A DNA stretch of 64,000 nucleotides from Liolophura sinensis (taxonomy: Eukaryota > Mollusca > Polyplacophora > Chitonida > Chitonidae), in the NCBI RefSeq assembly GCF_032854445.1, contig NC_088301.1, positions 9,916,281 through 9,980,280 on the forward strand, written 5' to 3'. This document shows positions 47,821 through 61,500 of the stretch, one piece after another (position 1 is the stretch's first letter; each line of letters starts with the position of its first letter). The notes beneath the pieces are model-generated. The model ran no database searches and was not told the DNA's origin. It saw only the letters and a list, made by a program, of their open reading frames with translations. The translations under genes and the position numbers were made by a program.

Positions 47821-50387
47821 TTCTAAGGGTAAATACAATTATGTACATATATTGTTACATTGCTTATTAAGTTTATGTTATTGTTTTCCTTCTTTATTTT
47901 TGCTCTTTTTTACATTGATATAATAAAATTTTCATTCAACCACATACATTTGTTTGCTGTTGTCAATGTGATTTCTGCTCTTTGCTCAACTCCATTCATG
48001 AATATATTTCATAATCCTTCTCCATGTGTTTTACAATGTTTCAATGCCAAACTTTGACAAGATTCCTGTTCTTACAGCACCAGTATTCACCCATGTCCTG
48101 AAAATGTCTCATTTCTTGGTGACAAACAGTCCTGATTAGGTTTATGAATTCTTACATTATTTGAAGCATTGTTGCATTCAGGCATCTAAAGGACATCTGG
48201 AATATGCCACAGCCATAACAGATTCCTATTACATGCAAAGTGTCTAAAACCCATAAGACGGGAAAACAAAATTACCACATAATAAAGCAACTCCAGAGAT
48301 ATCTTTTACATCATCACTACATGGATTTACTGTGTTCGAATAAAGAATACATAAACATTAAATCTTATTCCCCATTAGACACAAGGCTTCAAAATTTCAA
48401 GGGTCCTCTACATGAGAACATACACACATCGCAACTGGTATTCAACATTTCCAGGTATTCACATGTTTCAAGACTGATAATGCTTAACAGATACTGTACC
48501 AAATCAGTCTGCAGCTACACTTTCCTGACAACACATCACAACAGGTTATTAAACATCAATCATCCACTGCTGAGTTCAATATCCAGTCAGAAAGTCAATC
48601 CACTTAATATCCCATCTTGTCTTTACCACAACTGGAACCACAGAACCCCACGCTATTAAAGGTCAATCTAAATACAAATTGTTGTACCCAGTAATTGGTG
48701 TTCAACAACCACAAATGGTACAGTTCTGTTATACATGCATGTATGCAAACACCAAACAGTGTCTGACACTTTAACTCATCACACATTGATATGTAGTACC
48801 CAGGTGTGATATGGTGGTGCCAGTTATGTATAGACAGCAGACAATATCTTCAGCCATTTCTTACAGGGCAATCTTCTTACCAGTCACTGGTGTTAAACTT
48901 ACAGCCAAGTGAGATGGCTGGTACCAAGAAGTATATACATCAATGTCTGCTGGCTATACTCATCCTTAATACCTGTGGTTAATCATTAACTTTCAACAGT
49001 AAGTCTGATATGGTGCCACTTTTCAGGAGACAACTGGCAAGGCATCCTGACCTTAAAACTGTGTCAATGCTCTTTGATCTTTAACATCCAGCTGTGTCAT
49101 GGTGCCTTTTACATGTAAACACACCAATTCTTAGGTGCTATCACTCTGAAAATGTATTATTCATGATTAACTATAAACATAAGATCCTGGTCCTCAATTA
49201 ATCTTGATTTACTTCACTTTTCATACATCAGGTACTTTAAAAAGTTAGTTCTTGAATAAATTTAGTTTTTTATAGAAACTGATTCATCACAAGTACACAT
49301 CTCTTTACTTTACCACCACCAGTTCACATGTTTATTAGAAATTTGTTAAGGAAATAATAAGTGCATATTTGTGATTAAGAGAATGTACATGTTTTGAAAA
49401 TACAATTTTCCAATTGCTACAAAACAATGAAATTCATCTTTGCAAAAAAAAGGGGAAAAATGAATTAATCCTCTAGAAGTATTTTTCCAAAGACTACTAT
49501 TTTCCAATACATACACAAACAAAATATATTCAATTCATTGCCAAACAAATTTAACATCTCACCTTTAGAAAATAAATCCTTCTTAAAACTTTTCATCAAA
49601 TGCCAGAGATAAAACTATTACTTCTGACAACCATTCCTCAACAAATTTTACATTCATCACAAACAGGTAAGCAACACAATCACAAAACCATGCATCTTAA
49701 AGATTGCGGACTCCAAAAATCCATTTCTATATATATTTACACCCTAACAAATAACTGCAGAAATATCAGTATATATATCCAATCATTCTTTCAAGGTTTC
49801 AAACATTTACTGGTCAGGAATTCTACACAACTCAAAGCACCCTGTTAGAGGTCTCTCCAATAATTCTTTACATTATCATACACTACATGATTCTTTCTTT
49901 TGGTTTTATTAAATCTTTCAAAAGTGTTCATTCATTTCTTGGAGAAGAAAGTTATTACCATCACAAAAATGTGAAGTATGAAAAATGCAAATGCTTTTCA
50001 GGAAAACTCGACAAAAGCTCATACTTTGATCAGCATAATAAGAATTTTAACCTTCTACTTCAATTTGATCACTTGTACATCCATTTAAAAGAAAATCATT
50101 AATTAATACACAAACAATATCAAAAACCTCATATACAGATAAACCACAATAATGAGAGAGAAAAATACAGCTCACAGACTTTGATTGGATTAACCCAAAT
50201 AAATCCCAACAGGGAACCCCAGCTGAATATCTACCAGCTAATTGGGTATTCTTTCCCCCTCCACAAAAAAATATTAGAATAGACTCCACCCAGTCATTCC
50301 CTGGGTCAGAACCATCAAAGAGGTGCCCCACTGAGCTGTGAGGACAACTCGGCCCCTTTTTCTGTCCCTGGTCTGGGAGAAATGTCT
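47821..50387 (+). repeat. Array spacer 5
   Basis: Standard spacer. The recurrent spacer frame is shifted here by an extra base ('ctatatatatttacacc'), so only an 82-codon alternative frame (49600-49848) is open. Here 'ttttacaatgtttc' lacks the 'ttaaaag'-type bases of the other units. Confidence 0.78.
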
Positions 50388-50395
50388 TATATATA
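50388..50395 (+). promoter_or_regulatory. p53: TATA box, p53 copy 6
   Basis: TATATATA at -57. A one-base longer T run ('cccctttttctgtcc') lies upstream, but the TATA-ATG spacing is unchanged. Confidence 0.65.
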
Positions 50396-50444
50396 CTTCA
50401 GCACACTGACCACATCTCACTTCTCACTCAGATCGATTTCCAAC

Positions 50445-51695
50445 ATGGCTTACTCTCACCACCTCTCTCAACATTCCTATCAGGACTTTCTACAACTGTG
50501 GACAAGCCTTGAGGAGCTCAGCCCAGATAACTCTTACCCTACCCTCACCACAGAGGCTGACACAGAGCATAACCTTCTTGGTTCATCCCTGGAGGATCTC
50601 CACTCTGAGTTAACAACCGAGGACATACCTTGTGAGCCGGTCTCCACAATTAACTCTTCTCCCACATCTCAGATCGCTGGTCAAATATCCACAGTGACCA
50701 GTCCTCTGCCCAGTTCTCCTCCCCACACAGCAACAACCCCATCCTGTCCTGGTCAAACCTCACCTCAGATTGTCACAAGTCCTTCAGGAGAGCAAGTGTA
50801 TGCCAAACATTCCACTCCTTCCAACACCAATTATCCTGGCACATACGGATTCCAAGTCTCCTTCTCTCCACCCCAGAAAGAGACCAAATCCACAAGCTGG
50901 ACATACTCTGCCCTCGGCCGCAAGCTTTATGTCAAGATGGCCAGCTCCTGTCCTGTTCAGTTTCACACCAGTCAGCCTCCACCAGAGGGCAGTATTATCC
51001 GAGCCATGGCCGTTTTCAGCAAGGCAGAACACGCTCAAGGTGTGGTCACACGGTGTCCTAACCATGTCAGCAGCAGAGAGCACAACCAGAACCACCCTGC
51101 TCCTAGTCACCTTGTTCGCTGTGAGCATCAACTCAGTCACTACCTGGACGATCCTTCCACAGGCAGACACAGTGTGCTCACTCCTTATCAGCAGCCACAG
51201 GCTGGCTGCCCTCATCTCACCTATCTCTACCAGTTCATGTGTCTGGGATCCTGTGTGGGAGGACCCAACAGAAGACCAATGCAGATTGTCTTCACCCTAG
51301 AGAACGACCAGCTAGTTCTGGGAAGAGCCGCTGTAGACATCCGCATCTGTGCCTGTCCTGCCCGTGACAAGAGACTGGAGGAAAAGTCCTATTTACCTAA
51401 ACCTCCAGCTTCCTCTCCCAGCTACACCACAGGCGACAAACCCAGGGCCGCTCACAAGAGGAAACTTGACACCACAGACACTTTTACCATCACCATTCAT
51501 GGCCGTGATAACTTTGAAATCTTACGCAAAATCAGAGATTCCTTAGAACTCATGTCTTCTTTATCCAATGATCAAGTCACTCAATACAAACAATGTAAAG
51601 TTTCCAAATCCTGTACTCAACTTTTACAGCATGACTTGTCAACAGAGTTCTTTTCATTGCCACAAATTATTCCCCCTCTACAGATGGTTCAATAA
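50445..51695 (+). CDS. p53: p53-family protein, copy 6 (416 aa, intronless; reference copy)
   Basis: Sequence-specific transcription factor of the p53/p63/p73 family, by its domains. Residues 12-25 hold [14 protein letters not shown], with F15, W19 and L22 spaced like the MDM2-binding and transactivation motif. Residues 60-125 are a Ser/Thr/Pro-rich linker. Residues about 131-312 are the DNA-binding domain: zinc ligands C204, H207, C266, C270; R203, R276, R300 and R307 match human R175, R248, R273 and R280; K148 matches K120. An NLS-like KPRAAHKRK is at 332-340. A tetramerisation domain ([20 protein letters not shown]) spans 346-375. There is no SAM domain. The last 40 residues are unrecognised. 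A single exon with its own TATA box and poly(A) signal suggests a retrogene. Start chosen at MAYS because the upstream ATG precedes the TATA box and the ATG context is aacATGG. Confidence 0.95.
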   Translation: MAYSHHLSQHSYQDFLQLWTSLEELSPDNSYPTLTTEADTEHNLLGSSLEDLHSELTTEDIPCEPVSTINSSPTSQIAGQISTVTSPLPSSPPHTATTPSCPGQTSPQIVTSPSGEQVYAKHSTPSNTNYPGTYGFQVSFSPPQKETKSTSWTYSALGRKLYVKMASSCPVQFHTSQPPPEGSIIRAMAVFSKAEHAQGVVTRCPNHVSSREHNQNHPAPSHLVRCEHQLSHYLDDPSTGRHSVLTPYQQPQAGCPHLTYLYQFMCLGSCVGGPNRRPMQIVFTLENDQLVLGRAAVDIRICACPARDKRLEEKSYLPKPPASSPSYTTGDKPRAAHKRKLDTTDTFTITIHGRDNFEILRKIRDSLELMSSLSNDQVTQYKQCKVSKSCTQLLQHDLSTEFFSLPQIIPPLQMVQ

Positions 51696-54262
51696 TTCTA
51701 AGGGTAAATACAATTATGTCCATATATTGTTACATTGCTTATTAAGTTTATGTTATTGTTTTCCTTCTTTATTTTTGCTCTTTTTTACATTGATATAATA
51801 AAATTTTCATTCAACCACATACATTTGTTTGCTGTTGTCAATGTGATTTCTGCTCTTTGCTCAACTCCATTCATGAATATATTTCATAATCCTTCTCCAT
51901 GTGTTTTACTTAAAAGTTTCAATGCCAAACTTTGACAAGATTCCTGTTCTTACAGCACCAGTATTCACCCATGTCCTGAAAATGTCTCATTTCTTGGTGA
52001 CAAACAGTCCTGATTAGGTTTATGAATTCTTACATTATTTGAAGCATTGTTGCATTCAGGCATCTAAAGGACATCTGGAATATGCCACAGCCATAACAGA
52101 TTCCTATTACATGCAAAGTGTCTAAAACCCATAAGATGGGAAAACAAAATTACCACATAATAAAGCAACTCCAGAGATATCTTTTACATCATTATTACAT
52201 GGATTTACTGTGTTCAAATAAAGAATACATAAACATTAAATCTTATTCCCCATTAGAGACAAGGCTTCAAAATTTCAAGGGTCCTCTACATGAGAACATA
52301 CACACATCGCAACTGGTATTCAACATTTCCAGGTATTCACATGTTTCAAGACTGATAATGCTTAACAGATACTGTACCAAATCAGTCTGCAGCTACACTT
52401 TCCTGACAACACATCACAACAGGTTATTAAACATCAATAATCCACTGCTGAGTTCAATATCCAGTCAGAAAGTCAATCCACTTAATATCCCATCTTGTCT
52501 TTACCACAACTGGAACCACAAAACCCCACGCTATTAAAGGTCAATCTAAATACAAATTGTTGTACCCAGTAATTGGTGTTCAACAACCACATGTGGTACA
52601 GTTCTGTTATACATGCATGTATGCAAACACCAAACAGTGTCTGACACTTTAACTCATCACACATTGATATGTAGTACCCAGGTGTGATATGGTGGTGCCA
52701 GTTATGTATAGACAGCAGACAATATCTTCAGCCATTTCTTACAGGGCAATCTTCTTACCAGTGATTGGTGTTAAACTTACAGCCAAGTGAGATGGCTGGT
52801 ACCAAGAAGTATATACATCAATGTCTGCTGGCTATACTCATCCTTAACACCTGTGGTCAATCATTAACTTTCAACAGTAAGTCTGATATGGTTCCACTTT
52901 TCAGGAGACAACTGGCAAGGCATCCTGACCTTTAAACTGTGTCAATGCTCTTTGATCTTTAACATCCAGCTGTGTCATGGTGCCTTTTACATGTAAACAC
53001 ACCAATTCTTAGGTGCTATCACTCTGAAAATGTATTATTCATGATTAACTATAAACATAAGGTCCTGGTCCTCAATTAATCTTGATTTACTTCACTTTTC
53101 ATATATCAGGTACTTTAAAAAGTTAGTTCTTCAATAAATTTAGTTCTTTATAGAAACTGATTCATCACAAGTACACATCTCTTTACTTTACCACCAACAG
53201 TTCACATCTTTATCAGAAACATGTTAAGAAAATAATCAGTGCATATTTGTGATTAAGAGAATGTACATGGTTTGGAAATACAAGTTTCCAATTGCTACAA
53301 AATACTGAAATTCATCTTTGCAAAAAAAGGAAAAAAAATGAATTAATCCTCTAGAAGTATTTTTTCAAAGACTACTATTTTTCAATACATACACAAACAA
53401 AATATATTCAATTCATTGCCAAACAAATTTAACATCTCACCTTTAGAAAATAGAACCTTCTTAAAACTTTTCATCAAATGCCAGAGATAAAACTATTAAT
53501 TCTGACCACCATTCCTCAACAAATTTTACATTCATCACAAGCAGATAAGCAACACAATCACAAAACCATGTGTCTTACAGATTGCGGACTCCAAAAATCC
53601 ATTTGTATATATGTACACCCTAACAAACAACTGCAGAAATATCAGTATATATATCCAATCATTCTTTCAAGGTTTCAAACATTTACTGGTCAGGAATTCT
53701 ACACAACTCAAAGCACCCTGTTAGAGGTCTCTCCAATAATTCTTTACATTATCATACACTACATGATTCTTTCTTTTGGTTTTATTCAATCTTTCAAAAG
53801 TGTTCATTCATTTCTTGGAGAAGAAAGTTATTACCATCACAAAAATGTGAAGTATGAAAAATGCAAATGCTTTTCAGGAAAACTCGACAAAAGCTCATAC
53901 TTTGATCAGCATAATAAGAATTTTAACCTTCTACTTCAATTTGATCACTTGTACATCCATTTAAAAGAAAATCATTAATTAATACACAAACAATATCAAA
54001 AACCTCATATACAGATAAACCACAATAATGAGAGAGAAAAATACAGCTCACAGACTTTGATTGGATTAACCCAAATAAATCCCAACAGGGAACCCCAGCT
54101 GAATATCTACCAGCTAATTGGGTATTCTTTCCCCCTCCACAAAAAAATATTAGAATAGACTCCACCCAGTCATTCCCTGGGTCAGAACCATCAAAGAGGT
54201 GCCCCACTGAGCTGTGAGGACAACTCGGCCCCTTTTCTGTCCCTGGTCTGGGAGAAATGTCT
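51696..54262 (+). repeat. Array spacer 6
   Basis: Standard spacer with a 166-codon version of the recurrent frame (53478-53978), ended by 'catcattaatt'. No other gene. Confidence 0.78.
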
Positions 54263-54270
54263 TATATATA
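54263..54270 (+). promoter_or_regulatory. p53: TATA box, p53 copy 7
   Basis: TATATATA at -57 from the ATG at 54320. Confidence 0.65.
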
Positions 54271-54319
54271 CTTCAGCACACTGACCACATCTCACTTCTC
54301 ACTCAGATCGATTTCCAAC

Positions 54320-55570
54320 ATGGCTTACTCTCACCACCTCTCTCAACATTCCTATCAGGACTTTCTACAACTGTGGACAAGCCTTGAGGAGCTCAGCCCA
54401 GATAACTCTTACCCTACCCTCACCACAGAGGCTGACACAGAGCATAACCTTCTTGGTTCATCCCTGGAGGATCTCCACTCTGAGTTAACAACCGAGGACA
54501 TACCTTGTGAGCCGGTCTCCACAATTAACTCTTCTCCCACATCTCAGATCGCTGGTCAAATATCCACAGTGACCAGTCCTCTGTCCAGTTCTCCTCCCCA
54601 CACAGCAACAACCCCATCCTGTCCTGGTCAAACCTCACCTCAGATTGTCACAAGTCCTTCAGGAGAGCAAGTGTATGCCAAACATTCCACTCCTTCCAAC
54701 ACCAATTATCCTGGCACATACGGATTCCAAGTCTCCTTCTCTCCACCCCAGAAAGAGACCAAATCCACAAGCTGGACATACTCTGCCCTCGGCCGCAAGC
54801 TTTATGTCAAGATGGCCAGCTCCTGTCCTGTTCAGTTTCACACCAGTCAGCCTCCACCAGAGGGCAGTATTACCCGAGCCATGGCCGTTTTCAGCAAGGC
54901 AGAACACGCTCAAGCTGTGGTCACACGGTGTCCTAACCATGTCAGCAGCAGAGAGCACAACCAGAACCACCCTGCTCCTAGTCACCTTGTTCGCTGTGAG
55001 CATCAACTCAGTCACTACCTGGACGATCCTTCCACAGGCAGACACAGTGTGCTCACTCCTTATCAGCAGCCACAGGCTGGCTGCCCTCATCTCACCTATC
55101 TCTACCAGTTCATGTGTCTGGGATCCTGTGTGGGAGGACCCAACAGAAGACCAATGCAGATTGTCTTCACCCTAGAGAACGACCAGCTAGTTCTGGGAAG
55201 AGCCGCTGTAGACATCCGCATCTGTGCCTGTCCTGCCCGTGACAAGAGACTGGAGGAAAAGTCCTATTTACCTAAACCTCCAGCTTCCTCTCCCAGCTAC
55301 ACCACAGGCGACAAACCCAGGGCCGCTCACAAGAGGAAACTTGACACCACAGACACTTTTACCATCACCATTCATGGCCGTGATAACTTTGAAATCTTAC
55401 GCAAAATCAGAGATTCCTTAGAACTCATGTCTTCTTTATCCAATGATCAAGTCACTCAATACAAACAATGTAAAGTTTCCAAATCCTGTACTCAACTTTT
55501 ACAGCATGACTTGTCAACAGAGTTCTTTTCATTGCCACAAATTATTCCCCCTCTACAGATGGTTCAATAA
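54320..55570 (+). CDS. p53: p53-family protein, copy 7 (416 aa, intronless)
   Basis: Complete frame. Changes from copy 6: P89S in the linker, I185T in the DNA-binding domain (GSITRAMA, in the strand matching human TRVRAMA) and Ala at 199. The human protein also has a small residue nearby, so the change is not obviously disabling. The C-terminal NLS, tetramerisation domain and tail are identical to the other copies. Confidence 0.92.
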   Translation: MAYSHHLSQHSYQDFLQLWTSLEELSPDNSYPTLTTEADTEHNLLGSSLEDLHSELTTEDIPCEPVSTINSSPTSQIAGQISTVTSPLSSSPPHTATTPSCPGQTSPQIVTSPSGEQVYAKHSTPSNTNYPGTYGFQVSFSPPQKETKSTSWTYSALGRKLYVKMASSCPVQFHTSQPPPEGSITRAMAVFSKAEHAQAVVTRCPNHVSSREHNQNHPAPSHLVRCEHQLSHYLDDPSTGRHSVLTPYQQPQAGCPHLTYLYQFMCLGSCVGGPNRRPMQIVFTLENDQLVLGRAAVDIRICACPARDKRLEEKSYLPKPPASSPSYTTGDKPRAAHKRKLDTTDTFTITIHGRDNFEILRKIRDSLELMSSLSNDQVTQYKQCKVSKSCTQLLQHDLSTEFFSLPQIIPPLQMVQ

Positions 55571-57656
55571 TTCTAAGGGTAAATACAATTATGTCCATAT
55601 ATTGTTACATTGCTTATTAAGTTTATGTTATTGTTTTCCTTCTTTATTTTTGCTCTTTTTTACATTGATATAATAAAATTTTCATTCAACCACATACATT
55701 TGTTTGCTGTTGTCAATGTCATTTCTGCTCTTTGCTCAATTCCATTCATGAATATATTTCATAATTCTTCTCCATGTGTTTTACTTAAAAGTTTCAATGA
55801 CAAACTTTGACAAGATTCCTGTTCTTACAGCACCAGTATTCACCCATGTCCTGAACATGTCTCATTTCTTGGTGACAAACAGTCCTGATTAGGTTTATGA
55901 ATTCTTACATTATTTGAAGCATTGTTGCACTCAGGCATCTAAAGGACATCTGGAATATGCCACAGCCATAACAGATTCCTATTACATGCAAAGTGTCTAA
56001 AACCCATATGATGGGAAAACAAAATTACCACATAATAAAGCAACTCCAGAGATATCTTTTACATCACCACTACATGGATTTAATGTGTTCAAATAAAGAA
56101 TACATAAACATTAAATCTTATTCCCCATTAGAGACAAGGCTTCAAAACTTCAAGGGTCCTCTACATGAGAACATACACATCACAACTGGTATTCAACATT
56201 TCCATGTTACATCAATGTCTGCTGGCTATACTCATCCTTAATACCTGTGGTCAATCATTAACTTTCAACAGTAAGACTGATATGGTTCCACTTTTCAGGA
56301 GACAACAGGCAAGGCATCCTGACCTTTAAACTGTGTCAATGCTCTTTGATCTTTAACATCCAGCTGTGTCATGGTGCCTTTTACATGTAAACACACCAAT
56401 TCTTAGGTGCTATCACTCTGAAAATGTATTATTCATGATTAACTATAAACATAAGGTCCTGGTCCTCAATTAATCTTGATTTACTTCACTTTTCATATAT
56501 CAGGTACTTTAAAAAGTTAGTTCTTCAATAAATTTAGTTTTTTATAGAAACTGATTCATCACAAGTACACATCTCTTTACTTTACCACCAACAGTTCACA
56601 TGTTTATCAGAAACATGTTAAGAAAATAATCAGTGCATATTTGTGATTAAGAGAATGTACATGTTTTGGAAATACAATTTTCCAATTGCTACAAAATACT
56701 GAAATTCATCTTTCCAAAAAAAGGAAAAAAAATGAATTAATCCTCTAGAAGTATTTTTTCAAAGACTACTATTTTTCAATACATACACAAACAAAATATA
56801 TTCAATTCATTGCCAAACAAATTTAACATCTCACCTTTAGAAAATAAAACCTTCTTAAAACTTTTCATCAAATGCCAGAGATAAAACTATTAATTCTGAC
56901 CACCATTCCTCAACAAATTTTACATTCATCACAAGCAGATAAGCAACACAAACACAAAACCATGTGTCTTACAGATTGCGGACTCCAAAAATCCATTTCT
57001 ATATATGTACACCCTAACAAACAACTGCAGAAATATCAGTACATATATCCAATCATTCTTTCAAGGTTTCAAACATTTACTGGTCAGGAATTCTACACAA
57101 CTCAAAGCCCCCTGTTAGAAGTCTCTCCAATAATTCTTTACATTATCATACACTACATGATTCTTTCTTTTGGTTTTATTAAATCTTTCAAAAGTGTTCA
57201 TTCATTTCTTGGAGAAGAAAGTTATTACCATCACAAAAATGTGAAGTATGAAAAATGCAAATGCTTTTCAGGAAAACTTGACAAAAACTCATACTTTGAT
57301 CAGCATAATAAGAATTTTAACTTTCTACTTCAATTTGATCACTTGTACATTCATTTAAAAGAAAATCATTATTTCATACACAAACAATATCAAAAACCTC
57401 ATATACACATAAACCACAATAATGAGAGAGAAAAATACAGCTCACAGACTTTGATTGGATTAACCCAAATAAATCCCAGCAGGGAACCCCAGCTGAATAT
57501 CTACCAGCTAATTGGGTATTCTTTCCCCCTCCACAAAAAAATATTAGAATTGACTCCACCCAGTCATTCTCTGGGTCAGAACCATCAAAGAGGTGCCCCA
57601 CTGAGCTGTGAGGACAACTCGGCCCCTTTTCTGTCCCTGGTCTGGGAGGAATATCC
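55571..57656 (+). repeat. Array spacer 7 (deletion of about 485 bp)
   Basis: At about 56203 'attcaacatttcca' is joined by a few filler bases to 'tacatcaatgtctgctgg', removing sequence present in every other spacer. Before the break it shares 'acccatatgatggg' and 'ggatttaatgtg' only with spacer 8. It also has the longest spacer frame (268 codons, 56872-57678). Confidence 0.85.
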
Positions 57657-57664
57657 TATATATA
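57657..57664 (+). promoter_or_regulatory. p53: TATA box, p53 copy 8
   Basis: TATATATA at -57. The upstream context is changed ('ggaatatcc' instead of 'gaaatgtct'), removing the spurious upstream ATG while the octamer stays. Confidence 0.65.
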
Positions 57665-57713
57665 CTTCAGCACACTGACCACATCTCACTTCTCACTCAG
57701 ATCGATTTCCAAC

Positions 57714-58964
57714 ATGGCTTACTCTCACCACCTCTCTCAACATTCCTATCAGGACTTTCTACAACTGTGGACAAGCCTTGAGGAGCTCAGCCCAGATAAC
57801 TCTTACCCTACCCTCACCACAGAGGCTGACACAGAGCATAACCTTCTTGGTTCATCCCTGGAGGATCTCCACTCTGAGTTAACAACTGAGGACATACCTT
57901 GTGAGCTGGTCTCCACAATGAACTCTTCTCCCACATCTCAGTATGCTGGTCAAATATCCACAGTGACCAGTCCTCTGCCCAGTTCTCCTCCCCACATAGC
58001 AACAACCCCATCCTGTCCTGGTCAAACCTCACCTCAGATTGTCACAAGTCCTTCAGGAGAGCAAGTGTATGCCAAACATTCCACTCCTTCCAACACCAAT
58101 TATCCTGGCACATACGGATTCCAAGTCTCCTTCTCTCCACCTCAGAAAGAGACCAAATCCACAAGCTGGACATACTCTGCCCTCGGCCACAAGCTTTATG
58201 TCAAGATGGCCAGCTCCTGTCCTGTTCAGTTTCACACCAGTCAGCCTCCACCAGAGGGCAGTATTATCCGAGCCATGGCCGTTTTCAGCAAGGCAGAACA
58301 CGCTCAAGGTGTGGTCACACGGTGTCCTAACCATGTCAGCAGCAGAGAGCACAACCAGAACCACCCTGCTCCTAGTCACCTTGTTCGCTGTGAGCATCAA
58401 CTCAGTCACTACCTGGACGATCCTTCCACAGGCAGACACAGTGTGCTCACTCCTTATCAGCAGCCACAGGCTGGCTGCCCTCATCTCACCTATCTCTACC
58501 AGTTCATGTGTCTGGGATCCTGTGTGGGAGGACCCAACAGAAGACCAATGCAGATTGTCTTCACCCTAGAGAACGACCAGCTAGTTCTGGGAAGAGCCGC
58601 TGTAGACATCCGCATCTGTGCCTGTCCTGCCCGTGACAAGAGGCTGGAGGAAAAGTCCTATTTACCTAAACCTCCAGCTTCCTCTCCCAGCTACACCACA
58701 GGCGACAAACCCAGGGCCGCTCACAAGAGGAAACTTGACACCACAGACACTTTTACCATCACCATTCATGGCCGTGATAACTTTGAAATCTTACGCAAAA
58801 TCAGAGATTCCTTAGAACTCATGTCTTCTTTATCCAATGATCAAGTCACTCAATACAAACAATGTAAAGTTTCCAAATCCTGTACTCAACTTTTACAGCA
58901 TGACTTGTCAACAGAGTTCTTTTCATTGCCACAAATTATTCCCCCTCTACAGATGGTTCAATAA
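57714..58964 (+). CDS. p53: p53-family protein, copy 8 (416 aa, intronless)
   Basis: Complete frame with no in-frame ATG upstream, so 416 aa is the only reading. Changes from copy 6: P65L, I69M, I77Y and T95I in the linker, and R159H in the DNA-binding domain (ALGHKLY). Gly at 199 is shared with copies 6 and 9. Zinc-binding and DNA-contact residues are intact. Confidence 0.93.
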   Translation: MAYSHHLSQHSYQDFLQLWTSLEELSPDNSYPTLTTEADTEHNLLGSSLEDLHSELTTEDIPCELVSTMNSSPTSQYAGQISTVTSPLPSSPPHIATTPSCPGQTSPQIVTSPSGEQVYAKHSTPSNTNYPGTYGFQVSFSPPQKETKSTSWTYSALGHKLYVKMASSCPVQFHTSQPPPEGSIIRAMAVFSKAEHAQGVVTRCPNHVSSREHNQNHPAPSHLVRCEHQLSHYLDDPSTGRHSVLTPYQQPQAGCPHLTYLYQFMCLGSCVGGPNRRPMQIVFTLENDQLVLGRAAVDIRICACPARDKRLEEKSYLPKPPASSPSYTTGDKPRAAHKRKLDTTDTFTITIHGRDNFEILRKIRDSLELMSSLSNDQVTQYKQCKVSKSCTQLLQHDLSTEFFSLPQIIPPLQMVQ

Positions 58965-61500
58965 TTCTAAGGGTAAATACAATTATGTCCATATATTGTT
59001 ACATTGCTTATTAAGTTTATGTTATTGTTTTCCTTCTTTATTTTTGCTCTTTTTTACATTGATATAATAAAATTTTCATTCAACCACATACATTTGTTTG
59101 CTGTTGTCAATGTCATTTCTGCTCTTTGCTCAATTCCATTCATGAATATATTTCATAATTCTTCTCCATGTGTTTTACTTAAAAGTTTCAATGACAAACT
59201 TTGACAAGATTCCTGTTCTTACAGCACCAGTATTCACCCATGTCCTGAACATGTCTCATTTCTTGGTGACAAACAGTCCTGATTAGGTTTATGAATTCTT
59301 ACATTATTTGAAGCATTGTTGCACTCAGGCATCTAAAGGACATCTGGAATATGCCACAGCCATAACAGATTCCTATTACATGCAAAGTGTCTAAAACCCA
59401 TATGATGGGAAAACAAAATTACCACATAATAAAGCAACTCCAGAGATATCTTTTACATCACCACTACATGGATTTAATGTGTTCAAATAAAGAATACATA
59501 AACATTAAATCTTATTCCCCATTAGAGACAAGGCTTCAAAACTTCAAGGGTCCTCTACATGAGAACATACACATCACAACTGGTATTCAACATTTCCCAG
59601 TATTCACGTATTTCAAGACTGATAATGCTTAAAGGATATTATATCAAATCAGTCTGCAGCTACACTTTCCTGACAACACATCATAACAGCTTATTAAACA
59701 TCAATCAGCCACTACTGAGTTCAATATCCAGTCAGAAAGTCAATCCACTTAATATCCCATCTTGTCTTTACCACAACTGGAACCACAGAACCCCACGCTA
59801 TTAAAGGTCAATCTAAATACAAATTGTTGTACCCAGTAATTGGTGTTCAACAACCACATGTGGTACAGTTCTGTTATACATGCATGTATGCAAACACCAA
59901 ACAGTGTCTGACACTTTAACTCATCACACATTGATATGTAGTACCCAAGTGTGATATGGTGGTGCCAGTTATGTATAGACAGCAGACAATATCTTCAGCC
60001 ATTTCTTACAGGGCAATCTTCTTAACAGTGATTGGTGTTAAACTTACAGCCAAGTGAGATGGCTGGTACCAAGAAGTATATACATCAATGTCTGCTGGCT
60101 ATACTCATCCTTAATACCTGTGGTCAATCATTAACTTTCAACAGTAAGACTGATATGGTTCCACTTTTCAGGAGACAACAGGCAAGGCATCCTGACCTTT
60201 AAACTGTGTCAATGCTCTTTGATCTTTAACATCCAGCTGTGTCATGGTGCCTTTTACATGTAAACACACCAATTCTTAGGTGCTATCACTCTGAAAATGT
60301 ATTATTCATGATTAACTATAAACATAAGGTCCTGGTCCTCAATTAATCTTGATTTACTTCACTTTTCATATATCAGGTACTTTAAAAAGTTAGTTCTTCA
60401 ATAAATTTAGTTCTTTATAGAAACTGATTCATCACAAGTACACATCTCTTTACTTTACCACCAACAGTTCACATGTTTATCAGAAACATGTTAAGAAAAT
60501 AATCAGTGCATATTTGTGATTAAGAGAATGTACATGTTTTGGAAATACAAGTTTCCAATTGCAAAAAACGGAAAAAAAATGAATTAATCCTCTAGAAGTA
60601 TTTTTTCAAAGACCACTATTTTTCAATACATACACAAACAAAATATATTCAATTCATTGCCAAACAAATTTAACATCTCACCTTTAGAAAATAAAACCTT
60701 CTTAAAACTTTTCATCAAATGCCAGAGATAAAACTATTAATTCTGACCACCATTCCTCAACAAATTTTACATTCATCACAAGCAGATAAGCAACACAATC
60801 ACAAACCATGTGTCTTACAGATTGCAGACTCCAAAAATCCATTTGTATACATGTACACCCTAACAAACAACTGCAGAAATATCAGTATATATATCCAATC
60901 ATTCTTTCAAGGTTTCAAACATTTACTGGTCAGGAATTCCACACAACTCAAAGCCCCCTGTTAGAGGTCTCTCCAATAATTCTTTACATTATCATACACT
61001 ACATGATTCTTTCTTTTGGTTTTATTAAATCTTTCAAAAGTGTTCATTCATTTCTTGGAGAAGAAAATTATACTATCACAAAAATGTGAAGTATGAAAAA
61101 TGCAAATGCTTTGTCAGGAAAACTCGACAAAAACTCATACTTTGATTAGCATAATAAGAATTTTAACCTTCTACTTCAAGTTGATCACTTGTACATTCAT
61201 TTAAAAGAAAATCATTATTTAATACACAAACAATATCAAAAACCTCATATACAGATAAACCACAATAATGAGAGAGAAATACAGCTCACAGACTTTGATT
61301 GGATTAACCCAAATAAATCCCAGCAGGGAACCCCAGCTGAATATCTACCAGCTAATTGGGTATTCTTTCCCCCTCCACAAAAAAATATTAGAATAGACTC
61401 CACCCAGTCATTCCCTGGGTCAGAACCATCAAAGAGGTGCCCCACTGAGCTGTGAGGACAACTCGGCCCCTTTTCTGTCCCTGGTCTGGGAGAAATGTCT
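58965..61500 (+). repeat. Array spacer 8
   Basis: Sister of spacer 7 without its large deletion. A 27-bp deletion ('caattgcaaaaaacgg', about 60560) and a few small indels make it shorter than standard. Confidence 0.78.

Noticed and set aside
48240-48659. 139-codon frame after each gene (starting MSKTH)
   Set aside because: AT-rich 3' spacer downstream of the poly(A) signal, with no domain. It recurs only because the spacer is duplicated.
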